64,000 nucleotides of DNA from Dyella_B sp035503745. Lineage in GTDB: Bacteria > Pseudomonadota > Gammaproteobacteria > Xanthomonadales > Rhodanobacteraceae. The stretch's first letter is position 1; each line of letters starts with the position of its first letter. Positions 25,335-35,084 of the stretch are shown here, piece after piece. Location of the stretch: contig NZ_DATJTC010000028.1 in the NCBI RefSeq assembly GCF_035503745.1, forward strand, positions 1 through 64,000. Direction: 5' to 3'. Made by a program: the position numbers and the translations under genes. The notes under the pieces were generated by a model, which saw nothing but the letters and a program-made list of their open reading frames with translations, did no database searches and was not told the DNA's origin.

Positions 25335-26282
25335 TCAGATCAGTTTGATTTCGCGCAGGCGTTGCATGAGGTAGTCGTGGGAGCTGATCGCGGTGTCGTA
25401 GCGGCGCGGGTTGTCGGGCGAAATGCACTGCGGCAGCGGATCGAGCATCACGTCGGGATTGGGATGCAGGAAGTAAGGCACCGAATAGCGCGGCTTGCGC
25501 GCGTTGGCGTTCTGCGGGTTCACCACGCGATGGGTGGTGGACGGATAAACGTGGTTGGTCAGGCGTTGCAGCATGTCGCCGATGTTTACCACGATGGCAT
25601 CACCTTCGGTGGTGATCGGCAGCCAGTTGCCCTCGCGCGTGAGCACTTCCAGGCCTTCGGCGCTGGCGCCGACCAGCAGGGTGATGAAGTTGATGTCCTC
25701 ATGCGCGCCGGCACGCACGTTTGGCAGGTTTTCCTCGGCGATGGGCGGGTAATGGATCGGGCGCAGGATGGAGTTGCCCTGGTCGATCTTGTCCTCGAAG
25801 TAGGTTTCCGGCAGGTCGATGTGCAGTGCCAGCGCGCGCAGCACGCGGCTGCCCAGGTGATCGAGCGCCTCGAACAGCTCGTAGCCCAACGCGTGGAAGC
25901 CGGGTACTTCGGCCGGCCAGATGTTGGGCGGCATCACGTCGGCGAAACGGGAGTCGCGGTCGATCTCGCGGCCGATGTGCCAGAACTCTTTCAGGTCCGG
26001 ATAGCGGCTGTCCTTGGCCGTTTCGATCTTGAACGGGGTGTAGCCGCGCGCGCCGCCGGTCCCGGGCACGTGGTACTTCATCTTGGTTTCGGTGGGCAGC
26101 GCGAAGAAGCGCTGGAAGGCGTCGTAGGCGCCATCGATCAATGCCGGGGTGATGCCGTGGCCGCTGATGCAGCAGAAACCGAACTCGCGGTACGCCGCGC
26201 CCAGTTCGGCGACAAAAGCCGCGCGATCGGTGTCGTAACGGCGTATGTCGAGGGTCGGAACCTTCTTGATGGATGTGTCCAT
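25335..26282 (-). CDS. Isopenicillin N synthase-like 2-oxoglutarate/Fe(II) oxygenase
   Basis: 315 residues from ATG 26282. The N-terminal domain has FGFCCISGHGI and the jelly-roll core carries GAHEDINFITLL (first His and Asp) and TTHRVVNPQ (second His), with KPRYSVPYFLHPNPDV for the 2-oxoglutarate Arg/Ser pair. The 2OG-binding pair here, Arg-Tyr-Ser, favours a dioxygenase over an IPNS cyclase. The substrate is unknown. It lies downstream of glmM on the same strand. Confidence 0.85.
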   Translation of the reverse strand: MDTSIKKVPTLDIRRYDTDRAAFVAELGAAYREFGFCCISGHGITPALIDGAYDAFQRFFALPTETKMKYHVPGTGGARGYTPFKIETAKDSRYPDLKEFWHIGREIDRDSRFADVMPPNIWPAEVPGFHALGYELFEALDHLGSRVLRALALHIDLPETYFEDKIDQGNSILRPIHYPPIAEENLPNVRAGAHEDINFITLLVGASAEGLEVLTREGNWLPITTEGDAIVVNIGDMLQRLTNHVYPSTTHRVVNPQNANARKPRYSVPYFLHPNPDVMLDPLPQCISPDNPRRYDTAISSHDYLMQRLREIKLI

Positions 26283-26412
26283 GATGTTTTCCACAGGTTG
26301 GCGTGCGGTCGATTTGTGTTCCGCCACCGCAGGGGCGGTGCACGTCGGGCCTGTTCCTTGGCGACCTGGGTGTGGAGCCGGCGCCGGTTAAGGCCGGCCA
26401 GCCCCACTTGGT

Positions 26413-27771
26413 TCACGAGCGTTCGGCTGAGGATTTTACGACGTCGGCGAGGCGCTGGGCCAATACCCTGACTTCGGCCGCGTCGGCGGCCTCCACGGTG
26501 ACGCGTACCAACGGTTCGGTGCCCGAGGCGCGCAGCACCACGCGGCCGCGGCCGCGCAAGGCCTGCTCGGCCTCGGCCAGCGCCTGGCGTACGGCGTCGG
26601 TACCAAGCGCCTCGCGGGCGCCATCGGCGCGGACGTTGATCATCACCTGGGGCATCTTGTGCAGGCCCCGGCGCGCGCCAGCCAGGTCCTGTTCCAGGGA
26701 TTTGAGCGCTTCGAGCACCGCAAGCGCGGCCACGATGCCGTCGCCGGTGGTGGCGCGATCCAGGCACAGCACGTGGCCGGAGGTTTCGCCGCCCAGCACG
26801 CCGTCGTGTTCTTTGAGTTTTTGCAGCACGAAGCGGTCGCCCACGTTGGCGCGGATCAGTTCGATGCCCTGCTCGCCCAGTGCCTGCTGCAAACCGAAGT
26901 TGCTCATCGAGGTGCCGACCACCGGCCCCTTGAGCACGCCGCGCGCGTGCCAGCTGCGCGCCAGCACGTAGAGGATGTCGTCGCCGTCGCCCAGCTCGCC
27001 GTTACGGTCGACCATCTGCACGCGATCGCCATCGCCATCGAAGGCGAAGCCGATATCGGCCTGCTGCTCCATCACGGCGCGTTGAAGCGCCTGCGGATGC
27101 ATCGAGCCGACGTCACGGTTGATGTTGAAGCCATCGGGACGGTCGCCGATGACGAACACATCCGCGCCAAGTTCGCCGAATACTTTCGGGGCCACCTGAT
27201 AAGTGGCCCCGTGCGCGCAGTCGAGCACGACTTTCATGCCGGCCAGGCTGAAATCTTCCGGCACGGTGGATTTGCAGAATTCGGCGTAGCGCGTAACCGC
27301 ATCGGTGACGCGCACGACCTTGCCGAGGTTTTCCGAATCGACGGTGGTGAACTGGGCATCAGCCTCGCGTTCGATGGCCTCTTCGATTTCGTCGGAAAGT
27401 TTTTCGCCATGCGCGGAGAAAAACTTGATGCCGTTGTCGTGATGCGGATTGTGCGAAGCGCTGATCACGACGCCGGCATCGGCGCGCAGGCTGCGCGTGA
27501 GATAGGCGACGGCGGGCGTGGGCATGGGCCCGAGCAGGCGCACGTCGGCGCCGGCGGCGGCCAGGCCCGCTTCCAGTGCCGATTCGAACATGTAGCCGGA
27601 CACGCGCGTGTCCTTGCCGATCAACACCAGCGGACGGCCCGCGGATTTCTTGCGCTGACGCAGCACCACGCCCAGCGCTCGCCCGAGGCGCAGCATGAAA
27701 TCGGCACTGATCGGCCACTGCCCGACGCGGCCGCGGATGCCATCGGTACCGAAGTATTTGCGTTGGTTCAT
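26413..27771 (-). CDS. glmM: Phosphoglucosamine mutase
   Basis: 452 residues. RKYFGTDGIRGRVG opens the protein, the active Ser lies in VVISASHNPHHDNGIKFF (near residue 104), the magnesium loop is FAFDGDGDRVQMVD and the sugar-binding loop is GGETSGHVLC. It converts glucosamine 6-phosphate to glucosamine 1-phosphate for UDP-GlcNAc, and so peptidoglycan and LPS. It follows folP on the same strand (180-base gap). Confidence 0.97.
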   Translation of the reverse strand: MNQRKYFGTDGIRGRVGQWPISADFMLRLGRALGVVLRQRKKSAGRPLVLIGKDTRVSGYMFESALEAGLAAAGADVRLLGPMPTPAVAYLTRSLRADAGVVISASHNPHHDNGIKFFSAHGEKLSDEIEEAIEREADAQFTTVDSENLGKVVRVTDAVTRYAEFCKSTVPEDFSLAGMKVVLDCAHGATYQVAPKVFGELGADVFVIGDRPDGFNINRDVGSMHPQALQRAVMEQQADIGFAFDGDGDRVQMVDRNGELGDGDDILYVLARSWHARGVLKGPVVGTSMSNFGLQQALGEQGIELIRANVGDRFVLQKLKEHDGVLGGETSGHVLCLDRATTGDGIVAALAVLEALKSLEQDLAGARRGLHKMPQVMINVRADGAREALGTDAVRQALAEAEQALRGRGRVVLRASGTEPLVRVTVEAADAAEVRVLAQRLADVVKSSAERS

Positions 27772-27950
27772 GGAAAGTCCTGCGTCAAAGCCATTTTTAC
27801 TCCTTCCCCTGCTCGCCGGGGAAGGTCGCAGAGGGGTAACCCCATCGTGCCCAAAAGCCTGTGAAGAGCTTTACCCCCTCCTAGTGGGCCGTTGCAAGCA
27901 GCGGCAGGCGATAAGGCCTGCGCAACGGTAGAAGATGAAGTGCCGCGTAT

Positions 27951-28856
27951 TCAGTCGTCGTCGGGCCAGCGCGGCGCCTTGGGCGTATCGCGCCGCTCGG
28001 GCTTGTCGCCCGCTTGCACGGCATGCCACACCTTCAGGGCATCCACGGTGGCGGCAACGTCGTGGACGCGCACCATGCGCGCCCCGCGCTGAACCGCGAT
28101 CAACGCGGCGGCCACGGAGCCCGCGGCACGCTCGGCCGGCTCCTTGCGGCCGGTAAGCGTGCCGATCATCGACTTGCGTGACAGGCCCACGTACACGCCG
28201 CTGCCCAGATCGGCGAAACGCTCCAGCCGACGCAACAGCGCGAGGTTGTGTTCCAGGTCTTTGCCAAAGCCAAAACCGGGGTCGACCACCACCTTGCGCC
28301 GGTCGATGCCGGCCAGCTCGCAGGCAAACAGGCGATCGGTGAGAAAACGATGCACTTCGCCGACCACGTCTTCGTAATGCGGCGCATCCTGCATGCTGCG
28401 CGGCTCGCCCTGCATGTGCATCAGGCAGACCGGCACGCGCAGGTCCGCCGCCGCATCCAGCGCGCCGTCGCGACGCAGTGCGTAGACATCGTTGATCATG
28501 CCCGCACCGGCAGCCACCGCCGCGCGCATTACTTCCGGCTTGGAGGTGTCGATGGCGATGGGCAGCGAGATTCGCGCTGCCAGTTGCTCGATCACCGGCA
28601 ACACGCGGCGCAGTTCGTCTTCGACGGACACATCCGCAGCGCCTGGCCGGGTGGATTCGCCGCCGATATCGAGCATGTCCGCGCCCTCTTCCACCAGGCG
28701 CACGCCGTGTGCCACGGCGGCGTCGAGATCGGCGAACTGGCCGCCGTCGGAAAACGAATCGGGCGTGACGTTGACGATGCCGACCACGCGCGGACGATCC
28801 AGCGTCAGCGCACGGCCGTTGCAATCGAGTACGGTGGCAAACAGATCCGTCGACAT
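27951..28856 (-). CDS. folP: Dihydropteroate synthase
   Basis: 301 residues, slightly longer than E. coli FolP (282). Motifs: VVGIVNVTPDSFSDGG, GADMLDIGGESTRPG, PIAIDTSKPEV, MINDVYALR, VVDPGFGFGKD and the terminal VRVHDVAATVDALKVW. It condenses pABA with the pterin pyrophosphate in folate synthesis and is the sulfonamide target. It starts six bases after the orn stop, so orn and folP are likely cotranscribed. Confidence 0.97.
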   Translation of the reverse strand: MSTDLFATVLDCNGRALTLDRPRVVGIVNVTPDSFSDGGQFADLDAAVAHGVRLVEEGADMLDIGGESTRPGAADVSVEDELRRVLPVIEQLAARISLPIAIDTSKPEVMRAAVAAGAGMINDVYALRRDGALDAAADLRVPVCLMHMQGEPRSMQDAPHYEDVVGEVHRFLTDRLFACELAGIDRRKVVVDPGFGFGKDLEHNLALLRRLERFADLGSGVYVGLSRKSMIGTLTGRKEPAERAAGSVAAALIAVQRGARMVRVHDVAATVDALKVWHAVQAGDKPERRDTPKAPRWPDDD

Positions 28857-28862
28857 GCCGCC

Positions 28863-29423
28863 TTACTCCGCACCGCCCAGTGGGCCCATGTAGCGCCGGT
28901 AATAGCGCAGCTCGTCGATGGAGTCACGAATGTCCGACAAGGCCGTATGCGCCGACTCCTTGCTGAAGCCGCGGCCGATCATCGGTGCCCAGCGCCGCGC
29001 CAGCTCCTTGAGGGTGGACACGTCGAGGTTGCGGTAGTGGAAAAACCGTTCCAGCTGCGGCATCTGCCGGTGCAGGAAGCGGCGGTCCTGGCAGATGGAG
29101 TTGCCGCACATGGGCGACTTGCCCGGTATCACCCAGGGCTTGAGGAATTCCAGCGTGGCCCGTTCCGCATGGGCGTGGTCCACGGTGGAATCGACCACCT
29201 GGTCCCACAGGCCCGAACGGCGATGCTGATTGCGGTTCCAGGCGTCCATCGCCTCCAGCCGTTGCACCTCGTGGCGGATGGCGAAAACCGGCCCCTCGGC
29301 CAGGATGGCGAGGTCCTTGTCGGTGACGATGGTGGCTATTTCGAGGACCGAATCGTTGTCGGTGTCCAGACCGGTCATCTCCAGGTCGATCCAGATGAGG
29401 TTGTCTTCGTTGACTTGGCTCAT
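28863..29423 (-). CDS. orn: Oligoribonuclease
   Basis: 186 residues with the DEDDh exonuclease pattern: NLIWIDLEMTGLDTDND, CGNSICQDRRFLHRQMP, and SAHTALSDIRDSIDEL with the catalytic His and last Asp. It degrades short oligoribonucleotides, including pGpG from cyclic di-GMP turnover. It is divergent from sbcB and upstream of folP. Confidence 0.97.
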   Translation of the reverse strand: MSQVNEDNLIWIDLEMTGLDTDNDSVLEIATIVTDKDLAILAEGPVFAIRHEVQRLEAMDAWNRNQHRRSGLWDQVVDSTVDHAHAERATLEFLKPWVIPGKSPMCGNSICQDRRFLHRQMPQLERFFHYRNLDVSTLKELARRWAPMIGRGFSKESAHTALSDIRDSIDELRYYRRYMGPLGGAE

Positions 29424-29472
29424 GCGCCCTCCGTTGGACCAGTTTAACAGCTCATCATGCGATGATCCGGTG

Positions 29473-30918
29473 ATGCAGACCCTCTTCTGGCACGACTACG
29501 AAACCTTCGGCACGGACAGCCGCCGCGACCGGCCGATCCAGTTCGCCGGTATCCGCACCAACATGGAGCTGGAAATCGTGGACGAGCCGGTGATGTTCTT
29601 CGCTCGGCCGCCGCGCGAGATGCCCCCTTCCCCGGAGTCCTGCCTGATCACCGGGATCACCCCCCAGCAGGCCGAAAGCGAGGGTATCGGCGAAGCGGAC
29701 TTCGCCGCACGCGTGCACGAGCAACTGGCCGCCCCGGGCACCTGCGGCGTAGGCTACAACTCCTTGCGCTTCGACGATGAATTCACCCGGCAGCTGCTGT
29801 ATCGCAATTTCTACGAACCGTATGCACGAGAGTGGGAAAACGGCAATTCGCGCTGGGACCTGATCGACCTGGTGCGCATGTGCGCGGCGCTGCGCCCCGA
29901 GGGCATCGTGTGGCCCACGCGCGAGGACGGCATGCCCAGCTTCAAGCTGGAGCATCTGGCCCAGGCCAACCATCTGCGGCAGGAACGCGCCCACGATGCC
30001 TTGTCCGACGTGCATGCGCTGATCGACCTGGCGCGCCTGATCCGGGTGCGCCAGCCACGCTTGTGGGATTGGCATTACGGGCTGCGGCGCAAGCAGCGCG
30101 TGTTCGAGTTGCTGGACGTGGCCAACATGACGCCGCTGGTGCATGTTTCCTCGCGCTACCCCGCCAGCCGCCACTGCCTGGCGGTGATCGTGCCGCTGGC
30201 CGTGCATCCCAGCCGCACCGGCGAAATCATCGTCTACGACCTGGCGCAGGACCCGGCGGATCTGCTCGCGCTGCCCGCCGATGAAATCGCCGACCGCATG
30301 TTCACCACGCGCGCCGATCTACCGGAAGACATCGAGCGCATACCTTTGCGCACCATTCACGCCAACCGCTCGCCGGCGCTGGCGCCGTTGTCGGCGCTCA
30401 AGGGCGTGGACATGCAACGGCTGCAACTGGACCTCGACCGCTGCCTTGCGCATGCCGACCGCTTGCGCGCCGCCAGCGGCTTGCGCGAAAAATTGCGCGA
30501 AGTGTTTGAGCACGCCAGCAGCCCGCCGCCGCCGGAAGATCCGGAGTTGGCCTTGTACGGCGGCTTTCTGCCTGATGCGGACAAGCGATTGCTGCGCGAC
30601 GTACGCGCCACGCCACCCGACCAGCTTGCGCAGCGCCGCTTCGACTTTCGCGACACGCGCTATCCGGAGCTGCTGTTTCGCTACCGCGCGCGCAACTGGC
30701 CCCAGACACTGACCCCGGAAGAACGCGAACGCTGGGAAACCTTCCGGCTGCATCGCCTCACTCGCCCCACCGCGCTCACCGCCATGACGCTGGCCGATTA
30801 CTTCGCCCGCCTGTCCGAGCTGCGCCACGATCCGGCGCACGCAGAAAAACACCAGCTGCTCGACCGGCTGCAGGCCTGGGGCGAGCAACTAGCCATCGAA
30901 GCCGGCATTACCGCCTGA
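29473..30918 (+). CDS. sbcB: Exodeoxyribonuclease I
   Basis: 481 residues from ATG 29473; the frame extends upstream antisense to orn and that part is rejected. The N-terminal DEDDh exonuclease domain shows LFWHDYETFGTDSRRDRPIQFA, VGYNSLRFDDEF and RAHDALSDVHALIDLA. The rest matches the SH3-like and helical ssDNA-binding parts of ExoI. It digests single-stranded DNA 3' to 5' and acts in mismatch repair and recombination. It is followed after 20 bases by the DUF2461 gene. Confidence 0.95.
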   Translation: MQTLFWHDYETFGTDSRRDRPIQFAGIRTNMELEIVDEPVMFFARPPREMPPSPESCLITGITPQQAESEGIGEADFAARVHEQLAAPGTCGVGYNSLRFDDEFTRQLLYRNFYEPYAREWENGNSRWDLIDLVRMCAALRPEGIVWPTREDGMPSFKLEHLAQANHLRQERAHDALSDVHALIDLARLIRVRQPRLWDWHYGLRRKQRVFELLDVANMTPLVHVSSRYPASRHCLAVIVPLAVHPSRTGEIIVYDLAQDPADLLALPADEIADRMFTTRADLPEDIERIPLRTIHANRSPALAPLSALKGVDMQRLQLDLDRCLAHADRLRAASGLREKLREVFEHASSPPPPEDPELALYGGFLPDADKRLLRDVRATPPDQLAQRRFDFRDTRYPELLFRYRARNWPQTLTPEERERWETFRLHRLTRPTALTAMTLADYFARLSELRHDPAHAEKHQLLDRLQAWGEQLAIEAGITA

Positions 30919-30938
30919 TCCACGGAACCATCGACACC

Positions 30939-31625
30939 ATGCCACGCACTTATTTCACGCCCGCCACCTTCCGTTTTCTTCGCGCCTTGAATCGCAACAA
31001 CAATCGCGAGTGGTTTCTTGCGCACAAAACCGATTACGAAAAAGACGTGCGCGATCCGTTCCTGCAACTGATTACCGATCTGCAGGCGCCACTGGCCAAG
31101 ATCAGCAAGCATTACCGCGCCGATCCGCGCACGAACGGCGGCTCGCTATTTCGCATCTACCGCGACACGCGCTTCTCGGGCGACAAGGACCCGTACAAGC
31201 CCTGGGCCGGTGCGCGCTTCTTTCACGAACGCCGGCATGAAATTCCCGCACCTTCCTTTTACCTGCATGTGCAGCCGGGCGATTGCTTCGTCGGCGGCGG
31301 CATGTGGCATCCGCAAGCCGATGCCTTGAAGCGGATTCGCGCTTTCATCGCCGACAATCCGGCTGCGTGGAAGCGCGCCACGCAAAGCAAGGCGTTCCGC
31401 GATCATTTCGAGTTCTGGGGCGAATCGCTGACACGGCCACCGCGCGGGTTCGATCCGGAGCACGAGCTGATCGAGGATTTGAAGCGCAAGGATTTCGCGG
31501 CGGGCGAAGCGTTTGAGGAGGCCATGGCGTGCTCGGCGGAGCTGTTGCCGCATGTAGTGGAGCGCTTCAAGCGGGTGGCGCCGATGATCGATTACCTGTG
31601 TGCTTCACAGGAGTTGGATTTTTAG
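30939..31625 (+). CDS. DUF2461/TIGR02453 family protein
   Basis: 228 residues with the family pattern FTPATFRFLRALNRNNNREWFLAHK, SLFRIYRDTRFSGDKDPYK, FYLHVQPGDCFVGGGMWHP and DHFEFWGESLTRPPRGF. Members are widespread and of unknown function; some are suspected nucleic-acid enzymes because of a conserved RxxRDxRFSxDKxPYK core. It probably shares a transcript with sbcB. A strong terminator follows at 31697-31720. Confidence 0.85.
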   Translation: MPRTYFTPATFRFLRALNRNNNREWFLAHKTDYEKDVRDPFLQLITDLQAPLAKISKHYRADPRTNGGSLFRIYRDTRFSGDKDPYKPWAGARFFHERRHEIPAPSFYLHVQPGDCFVGGGMWHPQADALKRIRAFIADNPAAWKRATQSKAFRDHFEFWGESLTRPPRGFDPEHELIEDLKRKDFAAGEAFEEAMACSAELLPHVVERFKRVAPMIDYLCASQELDF

Positions 31626-31696
31626 GATCGCCGCCGAATACAGGCCACCGCGGGAATGACGGCCGAGGGACACAAGCGCTTTCGTTTGGCATAAAA

Positions 31697-31720
31697 AAGC
31701 CCGCTTTCGCGGGCTTTTCT
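31697..31720. terminator. Bidirectional terminator between DUF2461 and lysS
   Basis: AAGCCCGC (31697-31704) and GCGGGCTT (31709-31716) form an 8-bp stem with a TTTC loop, with A and T runs on the two sides, so it can serve both converging genes. Confidence 0.88.
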
Positions 31721-31725
31721 CAACC

Positions 31726-33231
31726 TCAGGCTTCCGGCCGCATGTACGGAAACAACAACACATCGCGTATCGACGACGAACCGGTCAACAACATCACCAG
31801 TCGATCGATGCCGATACCCAGGCCGCCGGTCGGCGGCAAGCCCACTTCCAGGGCACGGATATAGTCCGCGTCGAAGTGCATTGCCTCGTCGTCGCCCGAA
31901 TCCTTGGCATCCACCTGCGCCTGGAAACGCGCGGCCTGGTCTTCCGGATCGTTCAATTCGGAGAAGCCGTTGGCGATCTCCTTGCCGTTGATGAACAGCT
32001 CGAAGCGATCGGTGATGCCCTTGTCGACATCGTTCTCGCGCGCCAGCGGCGACACCTCCACCGGATGGTCGATGATGAAGGTGGGCTGCACCAGCGTGTG
32101 CTCGACCGTTTTCTCGAAGATTTCCAGTAGCAGCTTGCCCCAGCCGTAACCCGGCTTGACCTGCACGCCCAGCCGCTTGGCATGGGCAGCCATCGCGTCG
32201 CGGTCACGCAGTTCCTCGCGCTTGATCTCGGGGTTGAGCTCAAGCACGGCATCTTCCATGCGCCAGCGGCGGAACGCGGGACCCACATCGATATCGGCGC
32301 CTTCCCAGCTGAGCTGAGTGGTGCCCAGCACCACTTGCGCCGTGTCGCGGATCACGGACTCGGTGAGGTCCATGATCTCGTGATACGTGGCGTAGGCCTG
32401 GTACAGCTCCAGCATGGTGAACTCGGGGTTGTGCCGGGTGGACACGCCCTCGTTGCGGAAATTGCGGTTGATCTCGTACACGCGATCGAAGCCGCCCACG
32501 ACCAGGCGCTTCAAATACAGCTCCGGCGCCACGCGCAGGAACAGGTCGATGTCCAGCGCGTTGTGATGGGTAATGAACGGTCGCGCCGTGGCGCCGCCGG
32601 GGATGATATGCATCATCGGCGTTTCCACTTCCATGAAACGGCGCGGCTCCGCTTCCAGCCATTGGCGCATGTAGCCGATGATCTTCGAGCGCAGCGCGAA
32701 AGTGCGGCGCGCTTCCTCGGTGACGATCAAATCGACGTAACGCTGGCGATAGCGCTGCTCCACGTCGGCCAGGCCATGCCACTTGTCGGGCAGCGGGCGC
32801 AGGCTCTTGGTCAGCAGGCGCAAGGCATGCACCTTTACCGACAGCTCGCCGGTCTTGGTGCGCATCAGCACGCCTTCGGCGCCGACGATGTCGCCCACAT
32901 CCCAGCCCTTGAAGGCCTTGTAGGTATCCTCGCCGACCGTGCCCTGGTGGATGAACAGCTGGATACGCCCGCTGAAATCCTGCATCTGCACGAACGCTAC
33001 CTTGCCCTGGTCGCGCTTGAGCATGATGCGGCCGGCCACTTTCACATGGCGCCCCAGCGCTTCGATGGCTTCGGCGGTATGCGCATCCTTGTCAGCGAAT
33101 TCCGCCTGCAGGTCGCCGGCGAAAGCATCGACCTTGAAGTCGTTCGGAAAGGCGATGCCGGTGTCGCGCAGCGCGCGCAGCTTTTCGCGGCGTTCGGCAA
33201 TCAGCTTGTTTTCGTCGGTGGTTTCAGTCAT
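31726..33231 (-). CDS. lysS: Lysyl-tRNA synthetase (class II)
   Basis: 501 residues. The N-terminal OB-fold anticodon domain (VKVAGRIMLKRDQGKVAFVQM) is followed by the class II core with motif 1 (RRFMEVETPMM), motif 2 (FRNEGVSTRHNPEFTMLELY) and motif 3 (GLPPTGGLGIGIDRLVMLLT). It charges tRNA-Lys. The lysS-prfB adjacency, here with a small secreted protein between, recalls both E. coli (prfB-lysS) and Xanthomonas. Confidence 0.97.
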   Translation of the reverse strand: MTETTDENKLIAERREKLRALRDTGIAFPNDFKVDAFAGDLQAEFADKDAHTAEAIEALGRHVKVAGRIMLKRDQGKVAFVQMQDFSGRIQLFIHQGTVGEDTYKAFKGWDVGDIVGAEGVLMRTKTGELSVKVHALRLLTKSLRPLPDKWHGLADVEQRYRQRYVDLIVTEEARRTFALRSKIIGYMRQWLEAEPRRFMEVETPMMHIIPGGATARPFITHHNALDIDLFLRVAPELYLKRLVVGGFDRVYEINRNFRNEGVSTRHNPEFTMLELYQAYATYHEIMDLTESVIRDTAQVVLGTTQLSWEGADIDVGPAFRRWRMEDAVLELNPEIKREELRDRDAMAAHAKRLGVQVKPGYGWGKLLLEIFEKTVEHTLVQPTFIIDHPVEVSPLARENDVDKGITDRFELFINGKEIANGFSELNDPEDQAARFQAQVDAKDSGDDEAMHFDADYIRALEVGLPPTGGLGIGIDRLVMLLTGSSSIRDVLLFPYMRPEA

Positions 33232-33338
33232 GGATGGTCCGTGTTGTCCCGACGCCCGCGCGGGGCGCCGAATGCTTCTTTAATGTGTCGATGGCTACAC
33301 CAGCGCAGCGCGGCTTGCTTGCGATAACCAACGTGCCG

Positions 33339-33665
33339 TCAGTGGCTTTTGTGAAACACCTGCTTGACCGCATGCGTAGTCGCGTTCCAGCCCTCGCGCG
33401 CGCCATGCGCAATGCCGTGGCCTACATCCGCCGCGCCGTGCCCGATCGACTTTGCCACATGGGCCGTTCCGTGGCCGACGGTCCTGGCTGCCTGCGCGGT
33501 GCCGTGGCCGATGTCGCGTGCTCCGTTGCCGATCCCGTGGCCGACGGTTTTCGCATCCTGCTTCATGTCCTGGCCGAAGCCCCCAGGCGCGGCGCTCGCC
33601 GTGCGCGCCGACAACGCCAGCAGCGCACAGGCTAGCAGCATGCCGGCGGCCTTCGCACCGGTCAT
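33339..33665 (-). CDS. Small secreted GHG-repeat protein
   Basis: 108 residues. A clear signal peptide (about 1-26, ending TASA) is followed by a mature part made of 11-residue repeats: TVGHGIGNGAR, DIGHGTAQAAR, TVGHGTAHVAK, SIGHGAADVGH, ending VFHKSH. The spaced Gly-His-Gly units could bind metal or form a helical or amyloid-like rod (inference). I know of no named family. It sits between prfB and lysS on the same strand. Confidence 0.7.
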   Translation of the reverse strand: MTGAKAAGMLLACALLALSARTASAAPGGFGQDMKQDAKTVGHGIGNGARDIGHGTAQAARTVGHGTAHVAKSIGHGAADVGHGIAHGAREGWNATTHAVKQVFHKSH

Positions 33666-33704
33666 GCAGCGGCTCCGCGGGCATCGATCAGGCGCATCGG
33701 TCCA

Positions 33705-34830
33705 TCATGCGTCGACGCGCTTGGCGCCGGCGTCCAGGCCGGATTTGAGGCTGGCTTCGACGAACTCGTCCAGGTCGCCGTCCAGCACTTTCTGCGTATC
33801 GGTGCGTTCGATGCCGGTGCGCAGGTCCTTGATGCGGCTCTGGTCCAGCACGTAATTGCGGATCTGGCTGCCCCAGCCGATGTCCGATTTGGTCGCTTCC
33901 AACGCGTTTTTCTCGGCGTTGCGCTTTTGCATCTCGATTTCGTACAGCTTGGCGGCCAGCATTTTCATCGCGCGGTCGCGGTTGGCGTGCTGGCTGCGCT
34001 CGGTCTGGCAAGCCACCACCACGCCGCTGGGCATGTGCGTGATGCGCACGGCCGATTCGGTCTTGTTGACGTGCTGGCCGCCGGCGCCGGACGAGCGGTA
34101 GACGTCGGTCTTGAGGTCGGCCGGGTTGATCTCGATGTCGATGTCGTCGTCCACTTCGGGCGAGACGAATACCGAGGTGAAGCTGGTGTGGCGGCGGTTG
34201 TCCGAATCGAACGGGCTCTTGCGCACCAGGCGATGCACGCCGATTTCGGTTTTCAGCCAGCCGTAGGCGTAATCGCCTTCCACGCGGAACGTGGCGGACT
34301 TGATGCCGGCAACTTCGCCTGCGCTCACTTCCATCAACTCGGTTTTCCAGCCGCGCCACTCGCACCAGCGCAGGTACATGCGCAGCAGCATTTCGGCCCA
34401 GTCCTGCGCCTCGGTGCCGCCGGCACCGGCCTGGATGTCGACGAAGGCATTGGCCGAGTCCATCTTGCCGGAGAACATGCGCTGGAATTCCAGCTTGCCG
34501 ACCTGCCCTTCGAGCTGGCCCACGTCGGCGACGACGGATTGGACGGTGGCGTCGTCGCCATCGGCGGCGGCCATCTCCAGCAGTTCGCCGGCGTCGTCCA
34601 GACCGGCGGTGATGCGGTCGATGCCGCTGACGATGGTGTCCAGGCGGGCGCGTTCGCGGCCCAGTTCCTGTGCGCGCGGCGGATCGTCCCAGACGTTGGG
34701 GCTTTCCAGTTCGCGGCTTACTTCTTCCAGGCGCTCACGCTTGGTGGCGTAGTCAAAGATACCCCCTAAGCGATTCGATGCGGCCCTTGAGGTCCGCGAT
34801 CTGCGCGAGGATCGGATTGGTTTCGATCAT
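33705..34830 (-). CDS. prfB: Peptide chain release factor 2, made by +1 programmed frameshift
   Basis: The gene starts at ATG 34830 and runs 25 codons (MIETNPILAQIADLKGRIES then LRGYL) to an in-frame TGA at 34755-34753. A +1 shift there continues as DYATKRERLEEVSRELESP and on to the stop at 33705, giving 374 residues. Domain 2 carries an SPxT-like anticodon element and the GGQ motif lies in SGAGGQHVNKTESAVRITH. RF2 ends translation at UGA and UAA, so its level is self-controlled through the UGA. Any annotation that begins at 34574 is truncated. Confidence 0.96.
34752..34770 (-). promoter_or_regulatory. RF2 autoregulatory frameshift site
   Basis: Minus strand CTTAGGGGGTATCTTTGAC: an internal Shine-Dalgarno (AGGGGG) three bases before the CTT-TGA-C slip. 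It matches the E. coli prfB site as I know it. Confidence 0.95.
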
Positions 34831-35084
34831 GAGGTGGAGCCTGAAGGTGGTGCGCCATGGCGGCGCGAATCAATAGTTTATGGTAACAAATCCGCCGCTG
34901 GGGGCCTAGGCGATGGCACCGGAGCCTGATCCGCACAGGCAGCCGCGCCCACCGCCGCGCGCCCTTCCCGCATCGATTGGCCATAGCCTGGCACTGCAAG
35001 CGATCTTATTGCACACCCCCTATCGCCTACCTACACTCCGCCCCGGCACTGACGCAAACCTTATGCGCTACAAGGAGCTGTTCC

